The notes: generated from the letters alone by a model not told the origin. A DNA stretch of 64,000 nt from Alitta virens (GCA_932294295.1 OW028573.1:52546329-52610328), one strand, 5' to 3'; positions 1 to 13,720 are shown, numbered from the stretch's first letter. Program-made: numbers and translations.

Positions 1-272
1 ATGAACATCAATGTTAGCAACAAGTCAAAGCCCAACTTTCTTGCTGATAAAAAAACATTTCTAATAACCAGAATTTTACTATATACTAGTCCATTATAAT
101 TTCTGCTTTCTCTTTGACCATAAAAATGGCCATAATGACGAAATAAGGGCAAAAGCTTATCATTTCAAAGATAAGGAACTTGAAGTTAATTGGTACAGAG
201 AGAGGTTCTTATGAGTTAGAAAGTAGCGGTTTGACTTATAAGTAAATTTCTGTCCATTTTGTGCTGCTCCAA
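1..272. mobile_element. Fold-back MITE, copy 1 (cut by window edge)
   Basis: Positions 1-50, read on the - strand, resemble 218-272 read on the + strand (AAAGT..GGTTTGACTT, then GTCCATTTTGTGCTGCTCC), so the segment folds back on itself. The middle (about 175-205, GGTACAGAGAGAGG) recurs inverted in a second copy near 16534. No coding capacity. The left end lies outside the window, so no target duplication can be checked. Confidence 0.45.
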
Positions 273-448
273 GCTTTTTATTATAAAATATGACCGAAAA
301 ACAAAATGGGAAGTTATTATGGATCCTACTTTAATGGTAGGCTCTTGCAGGTATTAGGAGAGTTCTATAGAGCTAGTAATATTGCGTAATACACGTATAC
401 CTGTTATATTGTGTACAGATACTAACCCGGAGTGTGTATTGTTGACAG

Positions 449-3400
449 CCACCTACCCTGCAGCATATGGCCAATTCCAGCAAGCTCTTGCTCAACATGC
501 AACCATCCTGCCCGCTACACAGAAGAATGAAGGTAGGTCAATGGAAATCACTGAAATTGAACACAATGTGCACTTAATGACAACACAATGCACTTATATA
601 TGCACCATTAGATGATAGCAAAGCACACCTAGATCACATACACATAAAGCACAAAGCACTCTGCACAGCACACCCATCTAATCACTACTCATTATGTACA
701 CAATCACTACGCTCCTTATATACATTATGCACATTACACACACACACAGGTATTATACACATTAGTGGAAAATCTAGATAATGCTATATCCAAACACCGA
801 GCAATGCATTGTATTATGTTGCTCCATTAATGCAATGCATTGTGTGCAATATATATACCACGGACGTATGTGCAATATTGATACAAATGGCTGAGCATTC
901 ATCTAACACAGACTCATATCTCTCTTCTCATCTCTTTGGACTCACTCACATAACACAGTTTCTATTTTGCATAATTCTCTCTTCCTTTAAAAAGGCTGAT
1001 TCGATAAACATAACAGCATGAGGACTCAGAGCTTGGTGTTTCTTACAAGTGCTGGGTCCATATTCTGTGGGAATATTGTCGGTACACCTCTGTCATTTAC
1101 AGAATAGAATAACCACTCCCATATTTCCAGGGTCTCAGACCTGCTTGGTGGAAAACAACAGGTATACAGCTTTCACGGTGGCATGACAGAATCGGGCCCA
1201 TATGTGGTTGAGCGTCTTGGATGTCTAATGTTGCATGTTCATGATTTTCAGGAGAAAAGGAAAGTTTTCTACAACATGACAAAAATTGCAAGAAGCAAAA
1301 CAAAAAGTGCAAAACAAGTGATGTTGGGTTTTATCGTTCTACTTGCTCTGCAGAAAGCACTGCAGATTGTTGAAGTAGAAACTTGCCAACATACCAGAAA
1401 GAAAAGAAAAACGAGAGAGCATGGCATGGTTGTCATGGCAACGTCGATATTTAGAATAGAGTTTCAAGAGTGGACAGGTGACAAGAGGGCGAGGGAGACC
1501 AGGGAAGGAGGGGTCAGCTGTTATCGTGTTGCAAAGGAGCAGGTGCAGGCTGCTGCAGGCAGTGGCAATCCTGCATTAGATACCGACTGCTGAGCCATAG
1601 TGGAAGAATTAGGAGGGGGTTACTGTGGTCATAACAGAATGGAAGGTCATCTGCTATTGTCCACAAGTCTGGGTCATTGGTGAGCACTATACCTAGCAAC
1701 ATCAGCACTAGTGGCAACATCAGCAGCCCTGAAGGGGTTCACCATCTAGTTGATGGTCAGGGGTGTCCTTTTCTCATTTTTTTCTTTGTCAGTTATCAGC
1801 AACTCCATCCATCTTAGCTTGACACCCCGTCATGTTTACCAACACATCAGGCTTCATGGCCTCTGGATGGATGGAGGACTAGCGAGTTTTCATAGATCGT
1901 CTTGAATTGCCGGCTTCGAAGGAGTGTGTCTAGCCAGACACCTCAGGAACCTGGCCCTTCATTCCCCCCTCCCCTAGCCCCCCAGCGGCATGACAGCCGT
2001 CGCTGTTGATCCCCTGGGCTCAGAAGAAAAAATTCCTGGCCCACTAGATGATGTTGTCTAATGCAGTGACAGAGGCAGAGATTTGTGGGAGGATGCTGGC
2101 TTCAGCTGCGGGAGGAAAGCTCCAGGAAATGAGGGCATTCACATCAGCAGCCTGTACCTAGGGCTCAGTGTTTAGGCCTTTGTGCTGATGGGGTGTTTTA
2201 TTGGGCCAAGCTGTCACACAGGTGATTTAGCCAGTCACACTTTGAAAGGGGCCTGCCATAGAGGACCTGCTATCACTTGTCCAAGGCCTATCTGCTCGAG
2301 GCGACCTTCTCAGAAGCAGCCAAGCCTCAAGGCACTCTCTTCCTCCCACAGGACCACATTTCATCTTGACCAGTCCTCGGTTCCTCTGTCTCCAATTGTT
2401 GAGTTCATTCCTCGGCTTATCACCCAATTCCATCTGTTCCTGTCAGCCTTAATGTAGGATAATGATTCCATTAAGCATTCCTTTGTAATAATTCTTTCTA
2501 ATGAACTGCAGGAACAGACAGATAAAAAAGTTCACTTGAAGTCAGGCAACTACGGGGCTTCGGAGTGGATCTAGGGCGAGTGCATAATCTAGCTGCTATT
2601 ATTGAGCTCCTTTGAAGGCACAAGTGCAGACGCCCATGTTGAGTCAGAGTCGCCTGGGTGCTTGCCAAGTGACAGACCAGCACTGCATCCACCTTATCAG
2701 GCAATTTGTCAGAAAGAGCTCACAGAGCCTGAGAGGGGCCAAGGCACTCAGACAAGGGCTAGCCAGAGCACACAATGCGTTTGCCTGTCTGTCCCCATGC
2801 CCCCAGGCAGTCGCTGGCCTCCTCACACCCGTGTTGGCCAATATCATTGCGCAGCGGCGCGAATTAGTTGCTTGTAGTTGACCGCTGCTTGCCCAGTTGC
2901 TGTCCACCCAGGGCGCTGCTGAGCACATGTGCTACTTTGACAGTGACACAGGCTGCCATGGCTGCAGGTCGCAGACAAAGAAATCAAAATGCAGACCTGG
3001 CGCTTGAGTGACTGGCCTTGAAGTTGGGCCTGGCAGGCCCTCGTCCAATTTCCCACCGGCCCGAGCCCCATCCCCCTTGCTCTATTAATGATGGTGCAAT
3101 GCAGAGATGGTCGTAATTGATTCTCGCCAACATGCACCTTGATAATTGAAGACTCATTCTGTTGCTCTTCCATAGCCTCTAACATGATTATAGAAATCAT
3201 GATTTCATTACTGCATCGGCCTACCACCCATTTCTAATTTGCCTAACTTCAAAGGCAACCCTCTTCCAAACGCTTCGTGTGTTGATCTTTATGATAAATT
3301 CCATTACATTTCCATGAATAACAACAGAGGAGGAGGGACCAAGATGGTGAACATCTAGCCTAGGAACAAGTTGAGCTGTAAATCTGGCTCAAGAAGCCTC

Positions 3401-6400
3401 AAGCAAGGCTGGGCCGGCTCTTTATCAAATCCTTATCACACTAAGCCTAATGACGTCGCAAACAAGCCCCTGTCACATCCAGCATCACACCAGCGCTTGC
3501 TCTTGTTACCTTGACAACCAGCAGGCCCGTAAAGCCCCGTTCCCACATAGCCGAGTTACTCGTAGTCAACTCGTAGTATTACGTAACACGCCTCTCGGGC
3601 CCAACTCTTACTAAACTCGGCGATTACTCCTCGCACTCGAGAGATGCTCGGCGAGTAACTCCTGAGTCTCGTAGCGAACTCGTGAGATTTGGAGCCGAGT
3701 TTGCCGAGTCTCCCGAGTATGCCGTGCTGCACGGCACACTCGGCGAATTATCCAGGAGTCCAAAAACTCGGCCATGACTCGCCGAGTTACTCCTCGAACT
3801 CGCCGAGTTACTCCTCGAACTCGCCGAGTTACTCCTCGAACTCGCCGAGTTACTCCTCGAACTCGCCGAGTTACTCGGCGCTATTTTCGCTCGTATTACA
3901 CTCGGGGGGGATGTTCAGGAGTGCGAGGAGTAACTCGGCGAGTTGTAGGAGTAACTCACCGAGTTGTAGGAGTAACTCGCCGAGTAACTCGCCGAGTTCT
4001 AGTACATGCATCATCAGCGTAGGGGGTCGTATATAATATAAAAGGCCGCTGCTCCTCTAATATCAGTCCGATTTTCGTCAAATAAAGATTGTTTTGTAGT
4101 ATAATTCATAGTGATTCCATACGTATTTTCGGATTTAAAAAAACCCGAATATTAAGCGAGATATTTGTCTGAGAAGGCAGTTGTCTTGCGGTGGCTGCTG
4201 CTCCATTTATATTAATCCGATTTTCGTCAAATCAGGACTGAATTGTAGTATAAATCATACTGATTCCATACGCGTTTTCGGATTGAAAATAGACCAAATA
4301 TTAAGCGAGATATTCGTCTGAGAAGGCAGCTAAGTTGGCGGAGGGCAAACAGTGGTGCTCTCGCAGACGTCCGCGCCCGGACTGTATCAATGCAGGTAAG
4401 GCTGAGCGCTACTTTAAAAGGCTGCTGCTCCCCTAATATTAGTCCGATTTTCGTCAAATAAATATTGAATTATAGTCGAGTTCATACTTATTCCACACAG
4501 ATTTTCAGATTGAAAATAGACCAAATATTAAGCGAGATATTTGTCTGAGAAGGCAGGTAGTCTGGCGGCGGCAAGGTGCTCTGTGTATGGCCCTGACATG
4601 AATGGTGTGGTCAATATTTTTGACCATTTTATATACATTGTTTGGATGAGCTTTATTGCAATTAATTTCTACTCATTCTGCCAACTGCCATGACTGTTAT
4701 GTCAATTGCTATTAGCATTTTGAATGATACAAAGAATGGGTGTAGAGCATACAGCAAATTCAATACATGTGTCAATTGCCTAATTGCCTAAATTGGGGTT
4801 CTTTGACCTGTCATTTCATGGTTTGTTCAAAGATGACACAGTAATTGCTATTAGCATTTTGAATGATACAAAGAATTGGTGTAGAGCATACAGCAAATTC
4901 AATACATGTGTCAATTGCCTAATTGCCTAAATTGGGGTTCTTTGACCTGTCATTTCATGGTTTGTTCAAAGATGGCACAGTAATATGACATTGTCTTGAT
5001 TGTCATTCACAATTACAAAAATATGTAATTGCTTTCATTAATTAAAAGCAATATATTTAATTGTAATTACCAGGCAATGATTATATTTGTATAACTTTCT
5101 TATCTTTTTGTGTTAATTTGAATCTTATTGTGATATTATGATCAGTATAAATTTGTGTATATTTTGTAAAATTTAAATCTAATATTGATATTGTAATTAG
5201 TATTTGTGATTTGATCTGTGATTTTATTTGCTATATTTAATTTACTTATACTGGTGCTCCCTGAAGCGTCCGCGCCCAGACTGTATTAATGCAGAAAGCT
5301 GAGCGCTTCTTTAAAAAGCTACTGCTCCCTTAATATTAGTCCGATTTTCGTCAAATAAAGATTGTTTTGTAGTATAATTCATAGTGACTCCATAGGTTTT
5401 TTCGGATCGAAAATAGACCAAATATTAAGCGAGATATTCATCTGAGAATGCAGGTAGGCTGGCGTCGGCCTATCATTCGATGGGTGACTCGTCGCTGTCG
5501 TAGACACCTTGCCTAACCCGGCGAGTTACTCCTGGTACTCGGCGAGTTACTCCTGGTACTCGGCGAGTTACTCCTGGTACTCGGCGAGTTACTCCTGGTA
5601 CTCGGCGAGTTACTCCTGGTACTCGGCGAGTCACTCCTGGTACTCGGCGAGTCGCTCGCTGAACCCGCCGAGTAACTCGGCGAGTAATTCGGCGAGTAAC
5701 TCGGCGAGTCACTCCTGGTCATTTTTTCCGCAAAAATTCGTCGCCAACTCCTCGAATTTTGGGTGTTACGTAATTTTTGTTATTACTACGAGTTGACTAC
5801 GAGTAACTCGGCTATGTGGGAACGGGGCTTAACAGCAGCAGTTCGAAACATGAAGCACACTTCCTTTTTCACAAAGACCAGTTGAGTCGTAATGAGACTT
5901 GTAGGCCGTAGAACCTCATCCCCCCTTCTTTCCAATCTCCCCCCAGGCTCAAAGCTCGTTCCTGCGCCTGCGGAATTTGCTTCATTCGTGCTTCATTCTC
6001 GTCTGGTTCTCTGGGCGGCGCTCTCTGTATTTCCAGCCAGTTCAAACAATGAGAAATAATGAGCGGGGAGTGGCAGGGATTTAGAGTTTAATCAGAAGAT
6101 TGGAGAGATCTTTGTGCTAGAGACATTTGCTGGCGTTGGCACACGGAACGACATTCTATGTCCCATTGCCTTTGGCTTTGTGGTCGTTCTTAGTAGCGTG
6201 AAAATCCGCCAGGTCGCTCAGGCAGACATCAATGAGTCTAGATGGCGCCACTGACTTCCAGGTGTGGCTCTGCCTGCCATAACATATTGATGCCTTTTTG
6301 GCCACAATGTAGCACCGTCTGACTCATATTCTCAGTCTGAGATGCTTTTAAAAACCACCAGCTTCAGCAGTATAGAAATGTTTTGAAATTTATATGTATC

Positions 6401-7916
6401 TAGCGCTGAGGGTACATATGCAAAATACATAGTATGCACTTTTATCTTTGCATAAAAATGCCCTGCAGTCAATGTACAAAAACAAGTTTTTTTAATCTTG
6501 CGAGAGTGTTCAGAAAATCATTTGCATGACATATGAAGAGCTAGATGTATCAACTTTGCACGTAATGCGTCATTTTTTTATGAGAATTTCCCAGCACAGA
6601 ACACATACATAAATTTGACACGAACATCAAGACACTAAGTACACAAAAAATGCAAGAACGCTAACTCCACATCAAAAGTACATTTAAACTTACTTTAACA
6701 CATACTATGAAACGCATAGTTAGAATAACAATATTTACGTAATTCGTTTTATTTATCTTTACAAATAATTTGCCAAGGTTAACATGTCATAATGTGGCTG
6801 TATAATTATAATAATAAATTGATGAATAGATCTGTTTTGATAATTATCATTTGATTGATGTAATTTGGATATATCATGAATTCACTCATATATTGAAACG
6901 GTGAAGTGACGTAAAGCTGTTGTATGCATATTGTATTGAACCCACCTCCTCCCCGCCCTCTCCTCACCCATAGACCACTGGTTTCCATGGTGACTGCCTC
7001 TTGGGATGTCTGCTGGAAAGCAAGGAGAAGAGACAGGATGCCCTTGGGTTCATCCAGCACTTCCATAGCATCTTGGCAGATGGCAGCATCATCATCAGCA
7101 GCAGCAGCAATATTAATTGTTCACCTAGCCTAGCATTTTATGTGAACCTTGGCAGATATTTGTGTTCTCCACCTCAAACCTTTGTTTGTGCATACTTTGC
7201 GCGTATGCGTGGTCAACCCGGATGGTGTCTCACCTTCGTTGTTTTTCTTTTTCACTCACCTTGTAGGTCTTGTTGTTGCCACAGGTCCGGAGGGCTGCAA
7301 TCTCTTCATTTACCATCTCCCCCAAGAATTCGGAGATGCTGAACTTGCACAAATGTTCATGCCTTTCGGCAATGTTATAAGCGCCAAGGTCTATGTGGAC
7401 CGTGCTACCAATCAGAGCAAGTGCTTTGGTAAGTTACATCCATTCAAGTTACTGCAGTGAGATATTCTTCACCCTCAAGAACTAGGTATTGTCAATGGGG
7501 TAATCCGCAATGACAGCTCTCATAATTTTCTCCTCCTTTGCTTTGCTCAAAGAGTAATTTCTCTCAGTCATCAGAGCTCGTCTTAAGCTCTCGAAGCAGT
7601 TGCTTTAGTTCTTTGTGGTTGATTAATTTCTGTTAATAAAAGCCTGGTCCCCCGTTCTCTAAAAGGTAGGCAAGTGAAAACTGGTGAAGTAATGTATTTC
7701 TGTCTACCATTAGCTCATAAGTTCGCTCAATGTTTCTGTGTTCCTCTAGACAGTATTTAGCACCTCCCTTGGATTGTTTCGTTTTCAGGATTTGTGAGTT
7801 TCGACAACCCCGCCAGTGCCCAAGCAGCTATCCAGGCAATGAACGGCTTTCAGATTGGCATGAAGCGTCTCAAAGTTCAGCTGAAGAGACCCAAGGATGC
7901 CAACAGACCTTACTGA
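449..7916 (+). CDS. CELF: CELF3/4/5/6-type RNA-binding protein, last three coding exons
   Basis: This is the 3' end of a CUG-BP/ELAV-like (CELF) splicing and translation regulator; earlier exons lie left of the window. Exon 449-532 follows a TTGACAG acceptor, encodes the Tyr/Ala/Gln-rich linker ([14 protein letters not shown]) and ends in phase 1 at GTAGGT. Exon 7285-7428 (acceptor GCCACAG, donor GTAAGT) starts [14 protein letters not shown], with RNP2 being LFIYHL. Exon 7789-7916 completes RNP1 (KCFGFVSF) and ends [16 protein letters not shown], the C-terminus typical of the CELF3-6 subgroup rather than CELF1/2. Joined phases are 1/1 throughout, so RRM3 is complete. The 6.75-kb intron 533-7284 carries a TIR element at 3533-5829. 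The family acts in nucleus and cytoplasm on GU-rich RNA. The subgroup is clear; the exact paralogue is not. Confidence 0.93.
533..3529 (+). other. CELF intron, 5' part
   Basis: Intronic sequence between the linker exon and the inserted TIR element. It contains several open frames on both strands up to 136 codons, none with recognisable domains or flanking splice sites. A short ACAC run lies near 735-750. I see no other gene or repeat here. Confidence 0.6.
3775..4000. repeat. Family A left subterminal array
   Basis: About five direct copies of a 21-bp unit (GCCGAGTTACTCCTCGAACT) at about 3780-3875, then partly inverted copies (GAGTAACTCGGCGAGTTGTAG) to about 4000. The word GAGTTACTC is part of the terminal repeat itself, so the array looks like an amplified piece of the terminus. 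Confidence 0.85.
4704..4981 (+). repeat. 139-bp tandem duplication
   Basis: Positions 4704-4842 are repeated almost exactly as 4843-4981, with only a few substitutions (for example AATGGGTG versus AATTGGTG, GATGACAC versus GATGGCAC). The same segment occurs once in each family B core, so the duplication arose in this copy or its lineage. Confidence 0.9.
5515..5715. repeat. Family A right subterminal array
   Basis: Seven or so direct copies of a 21-bp unit (GGCGAGTTACTCCTGGTACTC) from about 5518 to 5650, followed by shorter GAGTAACTCGGC units to 5710. It is the counterpart of the array inside the left end. Confidence 0.85.
5833..7284 (+). other. CELF intron, 3' part
   Basis: Intron sequence from the right flank of the TIR element to the RRM3 exon. 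AT-rich; the last 150 bases contain a pyrimidine-rich stretch and the TGTTGCCACAG acceptor. No gene or repeat recognised. Confidence 0.6.
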
Positions 7917-10900
7917 GCCTACTTCTCGCCTCCTAGCTGGTAAGTCTCGAACTAAACCTTTTGTAAGCAGGTGTCACCACAGGACACTGCCTCCATTGGA
8001 ATGCAAAGACTGTAATCATGGTCATTCTTCCCCCCTTTTGTGCCTTTTTTCTTCTTCCTCCTACAAATAGCCTAACCTTTAAACGTCAGTGCTATTCTAC
8101 CAAACTATGCCAATAAAGCAAGGCAGGCAGCTCATGGCTTCTGCACCACACTCAATGTAACATTGCAGGCACAGGATAGAAATATATTCAAACAAAAGAG
8201 GATATAATTAAAAGGCCACAATGCCCTGTGCTGTCAATCTCATTTTCAAAAAGAGCAATCAAACCAAGCAGATTTATTGATTTAAAAGTTGTTAATAATC
8301 TTTTCTTTGTAGTATTTTCAGTTTAGAACTCTACTATTTGGTTAAGCCAACATTAATATTTATGATTTTAAAACTTGTTCTGTCTAAAAATATACACCCA
8401 ACTTTTTTCCCATTGCTCATTTCTCCATGCACTCCTCTCTACAAATCCAGAGAGCTTAGACATAGGGGAAAAATGAGAGGCACACTGTAATGCCCGCCAA
8501 AAGTGCCAGCTGGGCTCTGCCGTAAGTTGGTTGACGTGATGCAACCATCGTTGTCTCCGTCTTTACACTGTTGTAAATCGGCCAGTGATGTAATACTATT
8601 GTCTGCTTATTTTTATATCTATATATATACATACATATATATTTATCACATAGTGTCATTTTCTATGATTTCTCAATCATCGATTTTAGTATTGAATTGA
8701 TAAGTCGGTGATTACGTCCTGACCACTAATCAGTGTAGTTGAGTACTTTTATCATGGGTAGTTTTTAAGATATGGAGTCAATTTGAATGTCTTTGGAGAT
8801 TTTCCATGGTGGATTGGGTTTGCACAGTGTTTTCATTGCATGGGATGGAGAGATTGTTGTGAGGTGCAAGCAACTGGGGCTCTTGGCCTTTTTCCTTTGA
8901 TTTACCTTTCAAAGCAAGAATTAACATCTTCCATTTGCTGTACTTGATGTGATGTATCTTCTAGTACTTTGATCTAGTGGATAAGCTGTGCATTTTGTTC
9001 CCGTAGCTTTGGTATAGGATGATGTTGGTGGCATTGCGCCTCCTTGCAATACACTGTCAAACAAGCGAACGAAAAGACTTCAATGCAATGAACTCTCCCT
9101 CCCGGCACGACAGTGTATTCTAGTGTTGATGCGTTTTGTTTCTGGGTATATATGAATCTAGATGTGGTGATCCTTGCGCATTTAGCTATTTTAATCATCT
9201 CAATATCTTGTGAGTTTTTCACGGATTGGCATGTCTTCTGGTGGTTAAGCGTCAATAATAATTTTAAAAATTATTTGCATTTTCACACGTGACAAACTTC
9301 ATTCAACTCTCTTGACTCTACTGCAAAGCTTCTAAGCCTATAAGCGAAATGCATTGCAATGCCTTAAGTATACATCATTTAATACAGTTGACTTGATGAC
9401 CCTGGTAGACTTGATTGAGAAGATTATGTTTGGTTTCTTCTTGCAGAGTTTGACCAAGAGGGACCTGTGACAGAGCACTTTGTGAATGGATGAAGACAGA
9501 GAGCATATTATGGTCAAACCATATGCTGCCAAAATGACTACCCGGAAACCTTGAAGCCTCTTGGGATGAGGATAGCGAGAGGACGACCGAAATCCTCGAC
9601 TCTGGCTCATCTTCATGATCTTGCGGCTGCATCTACTTTTGTATCTTCTCAAGACGTAGACTAGCACATCACATAGTTAAGGCAGCCCGATGGGCATCAG
9701 CCTCTGCACTCAGCACGATTGACATCAACCGGACAACAACCGGTGTCTTTTGCATCTATAGACGCTTTGCACCTCCCAAATGAAATGAATTCGCACTAAT
9801 ATCAGCTTATGAATATGAGATATCGTTAGGTAGTGCAGTCAAGTCAACAGAGCTACATCTCCTGAAGTTAAGGACTTGGACAATGCCCAGTTAAGGTCAC
9901 ACCTTATGACAACATATCTTTTTTGTAAAGTTGATAATGATAACACATGTATTTATGCTAGCTCTTAGCTTTATTTATCACAGTAGCTATAACATAGCTT
10001 ATTAGCAGTAGTTGAATTAGGGTAATCATAATACTATAAATTATAATTATAGTTAAATCTGAATTTGAGACATGTGAATGATGTGTAGAATGTTAAAATG
10101 CGATGGCTTCGGGAGCTGGTGATGGGGACCATTGGTTGCCCTTGCATTCCATTGTGTTGATCTAGTCTCAGGCGCACCACATAATATTATGGCATGGACG
10201 TCTCACTGTGTATTGTTCCCTTCGACGTCTCTTGATGTCGTTCAGCAGCGAAAAGGCTCTGGCTCCAACACAAGCGCTGTGGTTGCTGAGCTTGAAATGT
10301 GATATTACATCTTCACTTGTTTATTATTCTCATCTGTCGCCCTCGAATATATAACTTGACCAATCCGCCCCCCAGTACCAGCTTGCCAAGTCATCATAAT
10401 TTTGTTATAGGGAAGAGCTGTAATTGCATATTGCTAGTCATATTATTATATTCTATATGTATACATGAGGAATTATATATAAAATGCCAAAAAATGAGAC
10501 TGTTAAGGATTCCCATTAAGTATTTATTGAAAGTATTTATGGGACCGCATTATATTAGTACCTTAATATGATTATAAGTTAGTGAATTAGAATTGTACAG
10601 GTAGTTTTAGTCAGATTCAAGTTTGCGAGAATTCTCTGTATAACTTATAAAGCACAATATTTTGTAGGTGACAATTGCGATTTTTGACACTATGGGGCAC
10701 CGGGCCCACCCACTTAATCTTGAATATATAAAGGCTTACGAGAGTGCATGCAGGGTGACACTCGAAAATAGTGATGACAACCATGATTTCTTTGGAAACA
10801 TTTACTTTCTGTATGGAAAAGGAACACTTCATGTATCTATATACTCCTGCAGGCATATTCTGTGTCTTATATACACTTCTCTTAGCCCAAGAGTACTTAG

Positions 10901-13720
10901 ATTTCTTTTGATATTTTGCTGTGCGTAACACGACTGTATCGAGACGACGTTTTCTATTCCTTTTTATTCTTTCATTTTTGATATGACGTCATAAGTTGGA
11001 AGACCAGTGTTTTATATGCGACTGTTTGATTGGCCCGAATTTGACGTTAGGCCTATAAGGACCATTAATGTGTGTCGTGAATGTCATCTTAACGAATCCT
11101 ATGCTCCAGTCCCCCTTTTTGGGACCCGCCGAGAGCTTGTAAATCTCTGATTTTTACCGAGGCAATGTATAATTTTATGGATAACATGACATATAGGCTT
11201 ATTTCCATTCCACAAAGACTATTTTGGCTAAGCTAATTATATACATTTTATCATAGTTTTCATTTTCATACAGGATTACAGTAAATATTAAATATAAAAA
11301 AAAAAAACTCAAATGCCACTTCTATGGTGTATGTTGCTGACGACATATAGTGGACCATATCTTGCTTGTAGAATTACACTATTTTACAATTGTTATCTGT
11401 TATATTACCAATCTACAATCATGAATATATTACATTGTATAGTATGATGAATGATATACACAAGACGTTTTTATTTTATTGACTATGTTATGAACAGGTC
11501 TTAATTTATTTCTCGATATGTTGTAACTTAGGTATTAGAAATATTTATTATTGTGTATGGATACTAAATTATTATTTTTCATGTTGATACTGAATTTGAA
11601 ATGAATTTTCCATGATGTAATATTTGAACGGCATTGTAACAAAGTATGGTTGCTTACAAACCGTTTAGAAACTTTCCTAATTTATTTCTTTATATTATTA
11701 TTATACATATATGATATATATAAATTATATATACGAGTTGCACATATATTTGATTGTAGCACATTAGTATCTACTTTAGCACAGATATTATATTATATAC
11801 TATTTAGACTATATTTAATATGAATACGTAATATATAGTTAAGCACTTAATAGCCCAACAAGGATATGGCAAGATTTTGAAGACCAAGTTGTTGATACAG
11901 TATTATTTTTTTACCTATTGAAGTGCAATAGCTATTCAGAATGGTTGTATTTAAACTGCCTTGTTGCATTTTGCTGTTACTAATTCCACAAGCTGCCATT
12001 GTTTAATCCATGTGCACCATTGCATTTGTACAGCGTGTTAATCCAGGGTTGTAGGTCATGAGACTTGTACCTAGATGTCGTGAAGGTCTTTATATGTTTA
12101 GCTGGTTATCAAGGAGTCTGTTCATCTTAATTTCATTGGTTGGTTTCATGGCAGTGGCTCATGCAGCAGCTTGTTTAGTTTTTCTTTAATCTATTGATCT
12201 CAGTTTTTGTTTTTGATTGAAGTAATCGTAACTCTGGCATAATATATTTTTACATTCCATTTATTCGAGTTTAAGTGTTCAAGAATTTTACTTTCAAATT
12301 TTACGGTTGGTTCTGTCCTTTGAATATCAATTTTATATATATATCAAGCCAAGTAATGTGAATTGTAATGCTGGCGAGTGTTCAGGAGTCAGTTATAATT
12401 ATCTTGCATATATACAATTACAAGGCCAGTCTTTATGTATAGCAGTTGGAGTATGAATCTCAGAGGGCCTATGGCACCACCAGTCAGTGTTTTTAAATGT
12501 ACTAGTCATTTTTGTATATATCTTGTATATATACCCCAAGTGTTACCAGCTGGGCAAAGTGAGCCAAGTCTGTGGTTTCTTCTCTCTCCAGTTAATCTGA
12601 ATCAGTAATGTTGGTTATATTGCAGACTGTTCAGTTTGAGTTAAGCGTGGAACGGCTCATCATGGCCATGTTTTTTTTTTAATCTATTAGAATTAAATGT
12701 GCAGCCAATTTGTATTTTGAATATATAGAATAATGTCCTTCATGGTCGACATGTTGAAATTGAGTTGAGTGCTACAATGCCATTGATTACTGTTAAACTT
12801 ATCTAGTCGACTGGTTTTTAATAATATGCTTTAAAGGCGTATGATATTCTTTTTCTGTGGGAATTGCCTCCATGAGGGTTTACAAGGGTACTCGTGTGTT
12901 AGTCATAAGAATTTGGTAGTTTGAGTTGTTAAATTGAAGTTTGATATTATCACCGGTTGAAGGTGTTGGTTGTCCGCATGCATTCGATTGCTACAGACCA
13001 TGTCGTTCATTGATCTTTCGTGGTGACTTCGACATTCCACTGACATTCTGTATCTTGTCGTCTTGCTACAAATTGTTTTAGGATCGTCTCGGTGTTCTGT
13101 GGTTGAGGGTCATATTGTAACATAAGCGCGCGTCAGGAGCGTTTTAGAGTTTTCTATCGAACACTTACAAAGGTGCCACTAATGATTATATTATCACAGA
13201 GGATGGTCTGGAAACTGCTATATCCTTGTTGGGCTAGCTATAGACATAGTAGTGTAGGTTACTCCTCACTCTCTAGTGTATAGAATTATATTAGAAGTAG
13301 ATTTTAGCTAGGATCAATTTACTTTAAGATTGATTCATTACTTAAGGAAATGCTCAACTAGTTGTAGTGTTGGCAGAGCTTAGGTGTGGATCCCAAGGAC
13401 TCCTTAATATGCCGATATCTACGTCTGTATCATTGCAACTGTTTCCAGCCCCAGACGCGGGTTAACACACTAATCATATGGATATTGGCAACTACCATTT
13501 TTAAGTCAAATCTTGGTGGATAGTCTGTGTAAAAAAGTCACCAGGCAATTTTTGTAAAGAATTTTGATACGAAGGATCTATTTTTGTAAGATCATATTTT
13601 TCGCAAAAAGAGAGATACTTCTATCTTATGGATTATTATGTTAAATATGAAAAGAGCTCATTTTACATTGTATTGAATTTGTGTGAGTCTTGTGGTGTTT
13701 TGTGCAGTTATTTTTATTGT
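7917..13720 (+). other. CELF 3' UTR and downstream sequence
   Basis: No coding frame with recognisable content. A GTAAGT directly after CTAGCTG (7939) could splice a 3' UTR intron. An early AATAAA lies at about 8111. The T-rich, TA-rich sequence continues to at least 12.7 kb and contains two TGTATATA Pumilio-type motifs (12513-12520 and 12524-12531). CELF genes usually have very long 3' UTRs, so much of this may be transcribed; the true end cannot be fixed from sequence alone. Confidence 0.45.
12513..12531 (+). promoter_or_regulatory. Paired TGTATATA (Pumilio-type) motifs in putative 3' UTR
   Basis: Two TGTATATA octamers start 11 bases apart, matching the PUF-protein consensus TGTANATA. In TA-rich DNA this may occur by chance; their position downstream of an RNA-regulator gene is the only added support. 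Confidence 0.25.

Larger units (their letters stand above)
3533..5829. mobile_element. Family A TIR transposon (non-autonomous, TAA target duplication)
   Basis: The left end AGCCCCGTTCCCACATAGCC is repeated in inverse at the right end, and similarity runs inward for about 50 bp through GAGTTACTCGTAGTCAACTC to ATTACGTAA. TAA directly flanks both ends (3530-3532 and 5830-5832), as expected of PIF/Harbinger-like elements. Inside each end lies a tandem array built on GAGTTACTC. The core (4030-5460) contains repeated ~200-bp units starting near CTAATATTAGTCCGATTTTC, also found in the two family B elements, and a 139-bp tandem duplication. No transposase can be read, so this is a non-autonomous copy. 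Superfamily assignment rests on the duplication length and end pattern only. Confidence 0.8.

Noticed and set aside
1183..1593. 136-codon frame in the CELF intron
   Set aside because: No recognisable domain, no splice context, and an opposing frame of similar quality overlaps it.
3775..4000. CRISPR-like spaced repeats
   Set aside because: Units are contiguous with no unique spacers, and the window is eukaryotic.
3689..4036. Open frames rich in SYSSNSP or TRRV through the family A array
   Set aside because: They are read-through of a 21-bp tandem repeat, which stays open in several frames because the unit length is a multiple of three.
5473..5796. Repetitive open frames on both strands
   Set aside because: Same cause: the right family A array, 21-bp unit.
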